DNA from: Chamaea fasciata | Taxonomy: Eukaryota > Chordata > Aves > Passeriformes > Sylviidae | DNA: 64,000 nucleotides | NCBI GenBank assembly: GCA_029207755.1 | Contig: JARCOQ010000026.1 | Span: forward strand, 1,237,001-1,301,000 | Reading direction: 5' to 3' | Shown here: in pieces, positions 11,251 to 25,732 of the stretch | Layout of the letters: every line of letters begins with the position of its first letter | Numbering within the stretch: the stretch's first letter is position 1 | Position numbers and translations under genes: made by a program | Notes under the pieces: model-generated | What the model saw: only the letters and a program-made list of their open reading frames with translations | Database searches by the model: none | Told to the model about the DNA's origin: nothing

Positions 11251-12000
11251 GAAGCCAAGAAAAGCACTCATCTGTGGCAGCAGTTGATCAATACTCTGAT
11301 TGTATCTCCAAATGAATGAAGCCTTGCCCAGCTCACGGTGCCCACAGTGGCAGCTCCGAGTCCTTTGTCCCATCCAGGCAGAGAGGATTTCTTTCGCTGG
11401 CTCCGCTTATTGCAGAGCTGCAGCATCCCCTCGGGGGATTGCCGAGTTTCTTCCAACCTTTACAGACTGCAGCAACAAAAGTGAAGGAGGAGAAAACACT
11501 GCCAGAGCCAGAGCCAGAGCAGGCAGGGGAAGGACAGGGCTCTGACCTCTGCGGGGAAAAGCCCTGACAGAGAAGAGAGAGACAGAAACGTGTCTGGCAG
11601 AGCTGAGCAGGGCCAGGTTTTGTCCCAGTGAAAGGTGTCCTGTGCCACCTCTGGGTCTGCTTGAGCTTTTCGGGCTCAGCCCTTTGCAGAGCAGCAGGGA
11701 TGGTGCTGTCGGCTCCCCCAGGACAGGGCACAGGAGGAGAACAAACCCCCCAGACCCTTCCCCTGTGCTGGCCAAGCCTGGCGGGAGGCTCAGGACCAGC
11801 CCAGCATGGCTGTGCTGTGTCACTGGGCACTGCTCCTGCCAGACAGGGCCACCCCTGCCCTGCCTCTTCCACCCTCTGGGGCACCTTTTGTGTCTTTTTT
11901 GTGATAATGGGAATTTTGTGGCGCCTCGGAGGCCTCCAGGCCTGGATGCCCAGACAATCCCTTTGACTGTGATTTCAGTATTTCTAATTATTATTTTCTC

Positions 12001-12033
12001 TCCTTTTTTTTCTTTCTTTTTTTTTTTTTTTTC
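12001..12033. repeat. T-rich homopolymer tract
   Basis: The tract is a near-continuous T run (T8, then T with a few C, then T16). It is simple sequence with no neighbouring element that would make it a retroposon tail. Confidence 0.85.
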
Positions 12034-15000
12034 ATTTATACTCCACCCTCCAAGAGTATCTAGTGAGGGGGTGGGATAGAAGAAAGAGACCAAGAGATAC
12101 CTTCTCTGTGAACAAAACCCTCCCACTTCCCCTCCACTCCCCTGTTAAATATACCCTGGAACAAAAGCCTTTTATGATGCTCTAAAAATAAAGCACGCAG
12201 CAGTCAAGACAAACTGCAAAGTCTAAAAGAGAGGGCCAAATTTTGCTCACAGCTACACCCTCTCTAAGGCAACAGGGCTGCTCTTGTGTTTGGCTTGTTA
12301 AACCCTCTTTAAACATCCAGGGGCAGACTGGGATTAGGTGCATTTCGTGAGGGACGCAGCAGCAGCAGCAGCTGCAGGACGGAGACGGCATCACCCAGAG
12401 GGTCTCCAGCCCTGCAGAGCCAGCTGGGGACGTTTAACTCACCCCAGGAGCAGCGTGGCCCTGTGGCCCTGTGGCCCTGCCATCCCCACGTTCCTGTCTC
12501 TCCCCCCATGAAGGGTTTGTGGTGTGACCTCACCTGAGCCATTCCACACTCCCTGTTCCCAGCCTGGCTTCTCTGCTGTGTAACTTGTAAAGAACTTCAA
12601 AGCAAGGACTCTAATCCCTTTAGGATACACAGCTTTTCCCACTGACAGCTGTCAAACATCCTTTCCAGCTGTCCTGTGATGTGCCAGCAACTGCACTTGT
12701 CTTTGACCAAAGGTTATTAAAACACTTCAGCAATTAATAGGCAGCAAGAGGAAGCAGCCTGGAGCAGGTTAAAGTGAGATGGGGCTGCTTCAGGTGCTTT
12801 TCCAGCAGAAAACACACCTTGTGCCACTCGGTCCTTTGATATCCAAACCAGGTCACCTCTCCCAGTGTCTCCCAGAGCCTTTTCCTCGAGAAGGGAGAAC
12901 AAAAAGATGAACTGAAACTTCCTGGGGCTGCAAGGCTCGGCCTGGCAGCACTGCCCTTCCCTCTGTTTGCACAGCACGGGCACAGCAGAGCTCCACCAGT
13001 GCCTCTGCAGTGTCAGGGGAATGATGAGGGAAAGGAAAAGGAGGATTTGGCCTCCTGGAGAAATCAAGAGGGACGACCCCCTCAGTGGCCCTTCCCCAGC
13101 AGTTTTCCAGCCTGTATCTGCAGGATTCCTGGGAATCTAGCTGGCTCTGCTGGATCCCAGCACCACTAAACAACGTGATCCGATGCTTAAATGTCTTTTT
13201 AATAGAGTCGAGGCGGTTTGTTATTATCTGTTGTAGCCCAGGGGGCTATAGGAAAATTCTGTTGTCCTTAGCGAGTTCGACCAGTTCTCACTCACTAACG
13301 AGTTTGGGTTGCAAACAAGTGACCCAGCTCAGGGGCTCCGGGGCAGGCAGCTCCAGTTAAACAAACAAACATGACCCCCAGCCCGGCCACCTTCTCCTGC
13401 TGCAAGAAGCTTCACTTTTCTCTGCTTCGTCTGCCCTGAGCTCATCCCGGAGCTGACCCGACCGACACCTGTCGATCCAGAGGCAGCAGGAAAGTGGGAA
13501 GTGCCCGTCCCAGTTCAGTGTGGCAGGGGAAGGAGCTGCCTGGAGATGTCCCAAGGATGTTCCCAATTCCAGCCCAGTTCGCTGGCCAGGCTTCCTGTGA
13601 AGTGCAGCTCCAAATCTGCACAGGGGAAGGTTTCACGGAGAGCTGGCCTTTTTAACAGGAATTTCAGCCTGGCTCCAAGGAAACTCTGTTCTCAGCACCC
13701 ACCGAGGAGCACACAGCCAGCTCAGAGGGCTTCCCTCCCACCAGCTGCCTCGCACCTGCAACTCCAAACACACATTTCCCCTTGGAAAAAGCCCAGGGGT
13801 TGGATTCCCCCCGGTGATCCCCGGGCCAGCAGCAGGAGGGGCTGTCAGTGATGCCAGCAGCACCAGGAAGGGCTCAGGGCTGGGCCCACACTTCCTCAGT
13901 GCTGCCATTCCTCCCCGGGAGAAACCTTCCTACACGAAAACAGTTCTGAGAATGGAGCGGATGCAAAACATCGGGGATTGCTCCCAACCATTTCCCCCAG
14001 TGCTGCAGCCTGATCAAAGCTGCCTCCCCTCGGGAAGTTATCTGATGTCAGGCACCGAGGCTGCAGCAGAGATTGAGTTTGGTCTCGGGCACCTCAGTTG
14101 ACTCCACTCCTCCTTAATCAGCCCTGGCTGAGCAGAGATATGGAAATGGCCCTGGCAGAGGTGTCCTGGGCTGCTCAGAATTAATTACCCTTATCAGGAG
14201 CGTGGCAGATCCCAGCAGCACAGCTGGGCTTGGGGTCAGGCTCCAGAGGGTTTGGATCCTGGGTCTGCTCCCTTCACCCGGCTGTGATCCCACAATCTGA
14301 GCACAGCACAGAAATGGGATTTCATTCAGCAAATTCCTGAGTGACAAATTAAAAAGAAAAGGAAATATGAATGGATATCAGCCCTCCCTGGACTTTAATG
14401 AATGTGCTCAGGGAGCCTTGAGAGGCATCTTGACGTGACAGCTCAGTTTCTGTCGGTAATTAGAAAAGCTCAGGCCAGAGATATTTATCTGTGAGCAACA
14501 TCTGGAACTAATAACATCTCAGCCCTGCCAGCCTCCCTGGTTTCATCTCAAATCTGCTGATACTTGCTGTTATTAGTTTATTTAGTTGCCTCTTCAAGCC
14601 TGGCTTCCTGTAATCATCCCATCATGTGAAAGCGTTCTCTGCACAAAAATCTCCGTCCTTCAGGAGCATTGCAAAACGCTCCAAACCCCAATTTCCACAG
14701 GCTCAGGAATGAAGAGGCAGAAAGGAAAATAACTCCCTCACACACCCCACAAAGTGAAGCAATTTTAAAGCCAATCCTCCACCTAGCAAGGACCTGGCTT
14801 GTGGTTTCCAAGCAGAACCAGGGCTCAGGACATATTAGTGCTGCGCTGGGCAGTGCTGGACTCATCAAAGCGCTGCAAATTTTAATTATTTCTCACTTCA
14901 GCTCTCCACCTGTCATTACTCATCTGAATCACTCATGGGATACTGGACCGAGGGATGTTTTGGGGTGGCCAGAACGGGCACACAGCAGAAGTCATCCTGC

Positions 15001-16756
15001 CTTTCTCTGCCTCAGCACTTTGCAGGAGCTGACTTTCCCACAACAGCTTGAGAAAACAGCTGTGGGACCTGATTGTTTATAGGGAAGAGGAAGAAGTCGG
15101 CTCCACAATCTTGATTTGACTCTGAAATCGTCCCTGGAACTGGGATTCCATGCTTGGATGCCAGGCCTGGTTTGGAGACACCCCCTGCTCTTGAAGCATC
15201 CAAATGAAAAGGCGAAGGCAGAGGCAGAGGCAGGGGAGAGGCTGCGCAGGGGCTGGGGACAGCACCTGTGGGAACGGAATCTCGTTCCCAGGGAGAAAAC
15301 TGGGAAGCCCAAAGGCCCTGGGTGAGTCACAGGAGTCCTGGTACCGCTCAGGGAACGCAGCCCCAGCTCCTGCACAGGCCCATGGGGAGAAGCTTCAGGT
15401 CCTTGGAGTTCTCAGCTCTTTCCAGGCATGGAGAGATTGGATTTCCCTTTGCAAACCTCCTGGGAACACCCCAGTGTTGGTCCTGCTCCTTCCCCCCGGC
15501 TTTGTCCTGCCAACCTGCAGGCAGCAGCCCCCCAAAATCGTGCAGGGACAGCGTGTGGACGATGCAGCAAAGCCCAAGCAGAACCAGCAGGGCTGAAGGC
15601 TCCTGTAAAAATCACCAGTTGTGGGCTGGAGAACGGGTGAACTTCAACTTTTGGGTTTTACCTCCTGCTCCAAGGGAGCAGCTGCAGTGTGTGCCCTTTG
15701 TGTGACAGCACGAGGAGCCCGTGGCTCTGGCTGGGCCCAGCTCAGGGACAGATTTATCAGGGAGTGCATTTGGAGCGATTCCAGCCCCCTCCATCCACGC
15801 CGCTCGAGGTGTGGCCCAGGCAGTCCCAGCCCATCTCCTGCTGACACCTCTCCCCAGAGCCCAAAAGCTGGAGGGAGCCCAGGCTGGGCCCTGGTGGCTC
15901 CTGCCACAGCTGGAGCTCCCCCAGCACCGTCTGTCCCTTCCATCTCCCTCCCCAGGGCTCAGGAGGAGAGAAGGAGCCCCAGATCCCCATCTGCTCCACC
16001 CTCAAGCTCAGCTCCCTCCCGGGCACCTGCCTGTCATGTTTGATACCAAATAAAAGCCCACTCAGCTCTGACTCACTCACCCTGATGCTGCTGCTGCTGC
16101 TTCGTCTTCCTGGCCAGGCCAGAATCCAACATCTCCAGTGAAAAACCTTCAAACCTAAACTCCAAATCCTATCAGTGCATCGCCTGCTCAGATAACAAAT
16201 CTGACCAAAGCCTGTAGGAACTTATTGGGTTGTTTTTGGATTGCCCAGCATGTAGGTCAAATGTACAAACCCGGCAGCCTTCCTGCACAGCAAATCCAGA
16301 AGGTAAATTTGGTTTTTTCAGCCTCTGCAGGGCTGGAATTTGCTTCTCGGGGCAGGCTGTTGTTGTGGGATTAAGAGAAAGTTCACTGCAAGGTACCAGT
16401 TATCCCATGGAGTGGAAAAATAACAGGTATTTTGCAACATTTCCAGAGATGCACCAAGAATGTCCTGGGTGGCAGGGAGCACATGGGAGCTGCCGGCCCT
16501 CGGGGCCTGGGGATTTTCCTTCCTCTGAGAAAATGCCTCCTGCAAGAAGCACATGCCTCTTACAAAACCGACTGCTGCTTGGGCTTTGTTAAATAAATCA
16601 ATCGACCCCCTTCTACTCCGTGACCTGAGAACCGGCCTCCCTCTCTCCTGAGCTGACTCTGTTGTATTTTCCCCATGGCCCCCAAATCCCAGGCACCGAT
16701 GGGCCGGTGAGAATGGAAAGCCAGGTTTATCTGCATCGGTGATATTCAGGGAGGAT

Positions 16757-16905
16757 AAAATCATGGAATATCCCAGGCTGGAAGGGATGAAGGATCACAG
16801 AGTCCAACCCTGCAAAAATCCCACCCTGAGCATCCCTGGGAGTGGTGTCCAAAGGCTCCTGGAGCTCTGGCAGCCTGGGGGCTGTGCTAAAATCCCTGAA
16901 ATCCA
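16757..16905 (-). mobile_element. CR1 LINE fragment
   Basis: The segment begins aaatcatggaatatcccaggctggaaggga. It then shares the blocks tgtccaaaggctcctggagc and ctctggcagcct with the copy at 54.7 kb, so both belong to the same CR1 subtype. It is in minus orientation. Confidence 0.75.
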
Positions 16906-18888
16906 ACCTAAAGCTGTCCTGGCACGGCTCCAACCCTTCCCAAGTCACAGGGAGCAGAGATGGGAGCTGCCCTTTGGAACGGGAAGATCTGCTGCCATGG
17001 GCTGTGTGCCAGGCCCTGCAGTGGGGACCAGGAGCCCCAAACTGTGCCTGCTCCATGTCCCTGTGCCTGGGCTCTGCCTCCCAGCACCTCTGAGCCTGTT
17101 TGGGCGGTCCCACACGGCGCCCTTGGACAGGAGCCACCCCCGGGGCTCCCATGGGAGTCCTGACCCTACTGGGATAATTTCATGCGAGTCGTAGGAAAAT
17201 TTGCCTACCCTGAGTGTCTCCTCACCCACGCAAACCACTGGGGGAGATGTGACTTTTAGCAATGCATTTTTAGCCCAGTTTGAAGCTAGATCAAACAAAT
17301 TAGGCTGCACCAGCATGGACTGTGTCTCTGCTGCAGCAGGAACTGGCGCTCCTGGCCAAAACCCGAGCACAGCTGAGTCCCAAAAAGGCACGAAGGGAAG
17401 CTCGGATTTCACCTGAGCCTGGAGGATTTATGGCTTTGACAGTGAGACCTTTTCCTGTGAGCTCCTACAGCAGCTTTAGGATTAATCACTGCCAGTGAAA
17501 GCAGCACCTGCTGCTCTGATTTTCAGCACGGAATGAAATCGTTTCCGGATAAATTAGAAAAATCTAATCTGAGTCAGAGCTGGGACAACACAACCACCCT
17601 CAGAGCTCGGTGGAGGGGCAAAGCTGAAGACTGGGCTCAGATGAAGGATGCCAGAAGGTTGCTGAAAGCCTTGCTGTTAAGGATTTCAGTGTATTTTATC
17701 CATTCTTGAATAAAAGGTCAGAGACATGAGAGCTGAGGCTGCCACCTGGCCTGCCTGGGTCTCCATTTGGGTCCCTGCACCTGAAGGTGCTCAGGGGCAG
17801 GACTGGGACGTTCCCTGCCCCAGGTCTGCACTGCCCTTGCCTTGCAGGGATGGGATTCACAGCATCACACTCCCTAACCCTGCCCAGGACCACAGGCAGG
17901 GAACACATCATGGCCTGAGGAGCTCTCCTGGCTCCCAGCTGCTGGATCCCATCCTCTGAGAGGCTCTTTGGGGAGCCCAGCCTTGAACCTCCAGTGGAGA
18001 CAAGGCCAGGCAGGGCAGTGCAGGGCCCTGTGAGCCTTCCCCAGGGGGTTCTGGACTGGGGATTGCCCTTTCCTTCCCCACAAGGACAAACTGGCCTGGC
18101 CCCGTGGCAGGTGAGGGGACCGGAGTCTCTTCCCCTTTGACCCCGGCGTGACTTTAGGCTGACATTGCTGCAGAGCCCATCCCTGCAGTATCTGATCCTT
18201 GTCCCTGTGATGTCCCCAGTCCCAAGGAGCCCGGGCAGCCCCCCTGGCTACCAGGAGCCCAGCTGGAACTGTGGCCCCAGGGGAGGCTGTAAAAGGAACA
18301 ATCCCCGAGTGCCCCGAAAGGCAGATGTGCTCATTAGAGAAACCTTGGGTGGCAGTTCCGAGCACGGTGCTTTTAATAACTGCAGGGATGTTGAGAAGCA
18401 AATAAATTATATGATGAAAGTCTAGCAGGCTGCAGAACCCAGATATGTAATAAGCAAGACTGGCACCGAGACTGAAATTTTGGCCCCTGGGCTTGGCATT
18501 TTGTCTGATTGCCTCTGCAGATGGGAAGGTATCCGGAGCTTCCGGTCCTGCTGACTGCTTGGCAGGAAAGGATTTCTCAACAACAACCCGGAGAAGCCTC
18601 CTGGGAAGGCTGGAATTAGAGAGCTCGCTGGCACCCAGGGAAGCACAGCCAGGTTTTCACCAGGAAAGAGGGACCAAGGTTTCTCTCCTGAGTTTTGGAT
18701 TCGAAGTATGGGCCTAAACCACATGGAAGCTTTAACTGGGTTTAATGTGGAAGGAGCCGACTGGGTAAGGCTTCGTTCTTGCCTTTGCTGGGGCTCAGAT
18801 AAGGGCTCCAGGGGTCTGGCTTGATTGATCTCCATCTCCTCTGATCCCACGGGGTGCCCCACGCTTTAATGTGTTCTCCTCCCAGCCC

Positions 18889-19012
18889 TCTCACGGGCAG
18901 GGACACCTCCCACTGTCCCAGGTGGCTCCACACCCCATCCAGCCTGGCCTTGGGCACTGCCAGGGCCTGCCCACCCTCACAGGGAACAATTCCTTCCTAA
19001 AGGTGATTCTAA
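18889..19012 (-). mobile_element. CR1 LINE fragment lacking the 3' tip
   Basis: The segment contains the CR1 blocks gggcagggacacctcccact, ggccttgggcactgccaggg and cctgcccaccctcacaggga. The usual ggtttgggttggaaggg end is missing to the left. It is in minus orientation. Confidence 0.7.
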
Positions 19013-19479
19013 CCCCCCAAATGATCACAGCTTTCACCCAGGGTGGAGCCTGCTCGGACTCAGAACCCCGCCATGCACAGAGCCCAGCTCACACGCCGGG
19101 ACCAGCGCTGCTCCCACTGCCCGGGGCGGGGCAGGCTGGAAAAGGTCCCGTGTCCGGGAAAGGAGGAGAGCAGAGTCTGCCCCCGCTGCCACAGCTCCCC
19201 TTCCCATCCCGCCCAAGCCGCACGCCGTTCTTTTCCATGGCAATTACAGCTCTTGTTTCCAGCGCTGGACAATGGAACTGGAGGAAGAGCTGCCCTGACC
19301 TTTCATTGTCACGAGGAAATCGCTGCTTGGAGAGATGCTGATGCTCAGCCCGGCTCTAATTCTCTTTTAATTCTCCCGTAGGAACAACACGGGCAGCTTT
19401 TACCCTTTGCACGGGGATTCGGGAGCAGCACCTGTTTGGGGAATAATCAGCCCAGCAGGAGGAAAGTTTTTCTCGGCTG

Positions 19480-19700
19480 CTCTGGGAGTATTTACATTTT
19501 TGACCTCATCTCAGCACGACAATGGTGCACTTTGTCAATCTGGTCGGGGTCTGTGAGCGGCTGGGCTGACTCCTGCTTGGCTCTATTATGATCTCTCAAA
19601 AGACCTCCCATAAGGGTTAAATGACCTCACATTAGCGCTAATTTGGGGCTAACTTTCCTATTCAGAACATAACAAAGCCACGGGTGTTTACCCAAGTCCC
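19480..19700. promoter_or_regulatory. Candidate regulatory block with a perfect ATTAGCGCTAAT palindrome
   Basis: This repeat-free block has low CpG and balanced composition. It contains a perfect 12-base palindrome attagcgctaat at 19631-19642 (two inverted homeodomain-type ATTA cores), directly after a tgacctca element, and further tgac motifs nearby. It lies about 10 kb upstream of GRHL3 and 18 kb upstream of IFNLR1. Enhancer function is a guess from motif density only. Confidence 0.25.
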
Positions 19701-22700
19701 ATAAAGCGACGGGGACCACACACAACCCTCCGCACCCAGCCTGGACACTGACAAATCTCCAGGCCGGGCGGAGGGGGGTGGCAAATCTTCATCCAGCCTG
19801 AATTCCCACCCAACAGAGACCCCGAGGCGGCTCCACTGCTGGCCCCGGTGGGAAGAGACAGCGGCCACCCCCTTTCTTCCCCTCCATGACCCAGTTGCAA
19901 GCCGCTGAGTCACGGAGCCTCAAACCCCCGGCTGCCTCATTCCTCAGCTGCTTTTCTGCTCCACAGGCTCCCTGCGAGCTGAGCCCCGATGAGTGCCATG
20001 TCGGTCATCCACCCCGCACGGGCAGTAAAGGAAATGTCTCGCTGCCCCCGTGCAGGGAAAGCTGCGCCTTGGCAGCGAAGGAATCTGCAGCCCCATCCCA
20101 GCTCCTGGCCGGGATTAGGGACGGCACAAAGTAGGGCAGGGTGGAAATAACAACAAACCTCGCTTGGTGTTCCCGAGCGCTGAGATAGAGGCGGGTTTTT
20201 GCGCCGTGGAACTGGGGCTGAACATCTGGCAGAGCCCCGGCACCGAGGTTGGATGTTTTCCCCCCTTCCCGCTGCAATTAAAGAAGGTTTAAAAAAAAAA
20301 GCCAAACAAAGAGGGAGCACAAACATGTTGTTGGCCGGGTGAGTAAACATTTCAGGCTCTTGTGCAATCGTTAATGACAGCGCGAGGCGTGTGTGAACTT
20401 CCTGTCACTGTCCTGCACTCCAGCCTCCATTCACCCAGGCAATTAGTCTGCCTTTCACGCAAGGGCTGAAATTCGCCCGGATTGATTTAACGAGGATAAT
20501 TTCCTCTCCGGGACTGCTGGAAATTAATCATCCCTTCTCCAAGCTGCTGCTGGAATTCGCTGGTCAGCACCGCGCGGGGTTCTGGCGGTGGCACCTTCCT
20601 GCTGCCCGCGCCGGGGTTGGCTTTGTGCAGGAATTTCCTCCACTGGGAACGGCAAATATCCCGAACATGCGGCAAAGGCAAACCCGCAGCACAGCACACG
20701 GCCAATAAACCAAATTCCCTCCTCGCTCATACCAGCTCTCACCGAAGACGTAGTTAAATTACACTGACCCTAATTTGCAGCAAGTGAAAGTTGGCAGAAG
20801 GAACTGGTGGAGGATTTGAAAGAGAAATTAAACACGCACCTAAGCAGTTACAAATCTGAGAAGCTGCATCTGCACATAAAAAATGACGATTTGTGCACGT
20901 AGATCGGGTAAGCAGACAGCAATTCCCCATTTCTAGAGCTCCCTGCCCTGTTTGGGTGTCCTGCTGAAGGATTTGGAGACCTGAGAGCAGTGAATGTCTC
21001 TGAGAAAGGACTGAATCACCGGGATGGACTCCCAAAAAACCATCTCTAACTCTATAAAAACCGAAAAACAAAGCCAGAGGAAGGGAAAGCAAAACAAATC
21101 ATAGCGTAGGGAGACACAGTAAGGGCCTGGCAGCTGAAAGGGCAGAATGCTCTGGAAAGAAAACTGTTTTGTTTATTAAAACAATTACTACAGCTTAAAA
21201 GGAAGAGCACGGGAGGAGGTGTGAATGAAGTGCCCTGCTCCAAACTGAGGTGTGGCTGCTCCGGAGGTTTTCCCAGCATTGGTGTCTTTTGATGTAAACC
21301 ACAGAAACTAAACTAGATGAATTAAAATCAGAGCTCCTTAAAATTCACCAGTTCCAGGATTATTCTCGGGAGCTGACCCATCCCTGGAACAGCCCACAGG
21401 GGAACAGTCACAAAGGAACTGACATGAAAGTTGGAGCAAGTCTTTGTTGACTTCTTCCACCCCAGTGTTGACCCATTTCCAGCCATGGAAGGAGTTTTCA
21501 ACCTCTCTTGGATGAGGAGCTCTCTGAATTTTCCATTCTTCTCTAGAAAACCAGTTCAAACCAACTGACAAGAACCTTCCTTTTCCCAGTCACCATGTGC
21601 AGAAGCCATGCAAATCCCCTGGGAATTCTGGGCTTCAAAGGGATCCATCCCCATCCCTTTATTCCTTCTCTCTTGGGAAGAGCCAGGGCTTCCTCCAGAA
21701 GGTTTTTTCTCCGGACAAAAAAAGTTAGCTCTGCCTCAGAGAGCTGCAGGTTGGAAATGCTCTACGTAATTAAAGATTCCATCATCCCTGGGATATTTAT
21801 CAAGTATTGATTCTATTGATAACTCTATTGAAACTCCGTTTTCACAGAGTCAAAGCTGAGAGAGCAGCAGAGCCAAGATAACAATTCCTGTTTTCAGATT
21901 CTGGCTGGGACTGGGAAAAAAAAAAAATCCTCAGATCTTCCTTTTGCAAAGTTTCTGCCTCTCTTTGGAGCAAGGACAGCTGGAAATTAAATGAAAATAT
22001 CTTCCTCTTAGAAGATCTCCATCCAGTTTTGCAAATAAACACATGAGCAGCCACCCAGTGGGGGAACAAGATCATAACCAGCCTGGGGTATGGGATGCAG
22101 AAAGGCGTGGAGGAAAAGGTTGTTCAAGGATGGCAAAATGGATGTGTAGGAGACGGAATCACAGACGTTCCTAATAAGGGAAAGGAAAGTCTGAACTTCC
22201 TGTGAAAAAAATGAAAACCACAAACAAATCTGGGAGATTCTCAGGGCCAGGGAGAAAGGAGAGGCGGGGTAAAACTGCGCCGAGTAGGAAACTGCCAGAG
22301 AAAAGTGAGCTTTAAACGTCTCCCCTTTTATCTGGAGGGCTTTGAGTAAGAACGGAGCAAGAGGCAGTAATGAGCAGGGCGCTAATGGCGTGCAGCATCT
22401 CCATGGAGCTGGAGATTAAAGCCTCCAGCACCTCGGGGGCTCAGGGAATCTGTTGATCTCGGAGCCAGTTTGTGGGGCAGGCAGCTGCGCCCTTTGTTAC
22501 CCGCCTGCCTCCCTTCCCCATCTGATCGTGGAAATGAGAGCTACAAATGCTGCGCTGTACAGCCCACCCCGTCGGCGCTGGCATCTCGGCAGAGAGGGAT
22601 TTATTTACGCCTTCCGAGTTATCGCTGCCGAGCATCTGAGAGGGGCCCCTCCACATCTGGAGAGCCCTGATGCAAGTAAAAACATCGCAGCCGGGGATCT

Positions 22701-23524
22701 CTGTTTGTGCTCGTGGCGCTGAAGGTCAGAGCCGGAGCCTCTCCCACACTCCCTGAGCACCAGCTCGAGGTTCCTCGGCTCCCAAAGCGCGTCCTTGACA
22801 CTGAACCTGAGTGTTCAGGGGACAACCCGGGCCAGGTTGGGTCTGCTTTGCTTCAGGGATCCCCCTGCCACGGCAAAGGTGGGAGAACCAAGCAGGGAAA
22901 AAACCTCCTGAGGCTTCAGCTGGGCTCTGGGGGTCACCTGCCTGTCCTGGGAGCTCTCAGAGCCTCCTCTGGCCGCAGGATGAGGGAGCCCAGCGCTGCT
23001 GGATCCACCATTCCTCACCTCACTCTGTGTCCTCTGCCTGCAGCCCTGCCAGGCTCTGCTTTTGAGGAACTCAGCAGGGCTTCGCCTGCCAGCAAAGCAC
23101 CGAGCCCAGCCAGGGCCTCACTGCCAGGAGGGGAGCAGGGCAGGAAAAGGACAGAATTAAGACCAGGAAAAAAGAAAAAACCCGAGTAAAGCAGCTCATG
23201 AGAGGGCTGTGGAGCTGTGTGGAGCAGCAGGGCTGGCAGGTGTGGAACTGCCTCCCAGCCAGCTGGGGCTCCCAGGGCCCTGCCTCCTCTCCAGCAGGAA
23301 TTCCAGCAGGAATTCCCAGCTTTCCCCCCATCCCGGGCCACTGAGGAGCTTCCTTTACTCAGTGTCGAGCCCCTTCCCACCCTGGTGCTTCCCTAATCCA
23401 GCACTTTGCAGAACAAACACAGATATTGCCAGGGGCCCTACAGGAGCTCCAGTCCCTGCCCCTGTGAATCCAGAAACTCAGGGCAGAGATGGGGAGCAAA
23501 TCCCTGGATCTCCCTTTTTTCCAT

Positions 23525-23545
23525 CCTTTCCTTTCCTTTCCTTTC
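23525..23545. repeat. CTTTC microsatellite
   Basis: About four copies of the pentamer ctttc are present (tttcctttcctttcctttc). Confidence 0.8.
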
Positions 23546-25732
23546 TGTGTAGCTTACTCCAGAGAAATATTTACTACGGAGCAACTCCTCCCCTCTCCTG
23601 CCCAGGGGTGCCAGTCCTGGCTCACAGGACATCCCGTGTGCTGAGGAAGCTGCTTGTGCTTCCCATTCCTACCAAAGCAGCCGCTCTTGGATGTTCTTGC
23701 CTTCCATAATATTTTCCTTTGGAATGAAAAGATTTCATGTGCTTCTGTCCAGACCCTTGCAAAGCCCTCAGCTGGAAAGGGAGTTCTCATCCCTATTTAT
23801 TGGAAATGACTATAAGATGTAGAACCAAGGAATAAATAGAGCTAAATCAATCCCACAGTTCCCTGACAGGGTGGGCTCCTGCAGGGGGCTGCGTCCAGAG
23901 CACAGGAATTTGCAGCTGCAGGAAGGACACTGAGACAAACAATAACGTTTGGGTTTCAAACATGAGTTGGAAAACTTTACAACTGCAAACAACACTGGCA
24001 GTCCTATAACCCAAGGGGGAAAATTGGGGGTAATGAAAGCTCCTGCTGGAGGGCACGAGCTGCTGGCCTCTGGGACAAGGGAGGAATTTTTCCTCCCATT
24101 CACAGCATTGCTCAGGCGGCTGGGTACGTTCTGCAGGAGTTTCACCACCCATGGAAATACCAGGTAAAAGACAAAGATCCTGCACTGGACCAGCCGCTGG
24201 CTGTGGGGCTGATTTTCAATTCCCACCTTTGGTGGTGGAAGACTGGACCTGTGGCTGATCTGGGCTCCTCTTCCTCCTGAGCACTCCCCATCTACTGACA
24301 CATGGAGGGCAGGAGGTTTGCTGGATGTCTCCACAATGTTTCATCTCTGGTGAGCAGAAAAATCTCTCAGTGTCATCCTAAATTCACTTCAAACTCATTA
24401 CATCACTTTTGTCCTTCCTCTGAGAATTGCCTTTTCCCCCTGCCCGGAGCCCAGAGCTCACAGATGACCACAGCACAGCCAGGCCCTTCCCTGCTTTTGT
24501 TGCCTCCAAATTAAACATCCCCTGTTTGTAGCTGATCACTTTTTTATCCCTGAATACCCGAATTTGCGTTTTTGTGCTTCGAACGCCAAGTGTCTTGTGC
24601 TGCTCTGGTCCTGAGGGTGACACTGCTCTTTCCACAGAATGCCCTGGCTCTCCCCTGCTTTTGATGATAAAATCTGGATAAGACTCATCAGATTTTATCA
24701 GTCCACACTAAAAAAATGCATAAAATTGAGGCCAGAACCTATTCTGGAAGTGGCCTCCTTCCTGCCCAGTGCTTTCAACATTCACCCACGGGGTGAGTCC
24801 CTCTGCCTCAGTTCTCCTGTCTGCTCTGAGTCAATTTCCACATCCAGATCAAATCCCATTTTCACGAGGTCTCAGGCACACAGTCCCCCAGAACAAAGAG
24901 ATAAAACCCCAGCCATGAGGACTCCAGAGCCCCACGACATCTTCTGGCCCAGAACACTTCCAGCAGCTCCAAAGACACAGGGATCCGGAGGGATTAGGAG
25001 GTTTATGGGACCAGGTTTCCCTGCAGGGCCCCCAGCTCTGTCACTCATCATTCCTGTCAGGCCAGTTCAGAGCGTCTCTGCCTTGGCTAGGGTGGATTAA
25101 GGGCTGCTTGAGCAGTTATTTTTCTCCTGCTTTGTTGTTTGGAGATGGGGCTGCAGAGGGGAATGAATTACATCAGATAAATCCATCCAACTGTCACTCG
25201 GAGCAGTCACCGAAAATCAGCACAAATGGCAAGAGAAGGAAGCACCACAGAGGGAATCTCTGCTCTCCTCCTCACGGATGGATCAACACGGCCCTCCTTT
25301 TTCTCCCCAGCAATTAATTTCAGTGTATGATTAATTGTAATAACCATCAATTTCTAATGAACACAGCAGGCCTCCTCAGGATCCCGGAGCACAGTTGTCC
25401 CAATTAAAGTAACTGTGGTGTGCCCTGAGCAGCGGCTGCTCCGTCACAGAGCCCCAAGCTCCTCATGGCCAGGGAGAAACCTGGGAACTGCAGCATCATC
25501 CCAGAGCCCAGGGTCTCTGAGGATGATTTCATACAGGATTTGGAGGAAAAGTCCCTTTCCCTAGATCCCAGCTGGTTTATTTGGAGGCAAGTTTGTTCAA
25601 AAGGCAGGGATGATTCAGATATAAAGCAAAGAGAATCCAAAAGTTTACAGGATCCACCATGGAGTGTCCTCTGAGAAGAAACATCCTGGGGAATCCTGCT
25701 GAAAAGGTCTCCCCAAAAAAGACCCAGCTTAG

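Noticed and set aside
12001..12033. Poly-T tract as the tail of a processed pseudogene on the minus strand
   Set aside because: The flanking sequence to the left encodes nothing recognisable, and no target-site duplication is visible.
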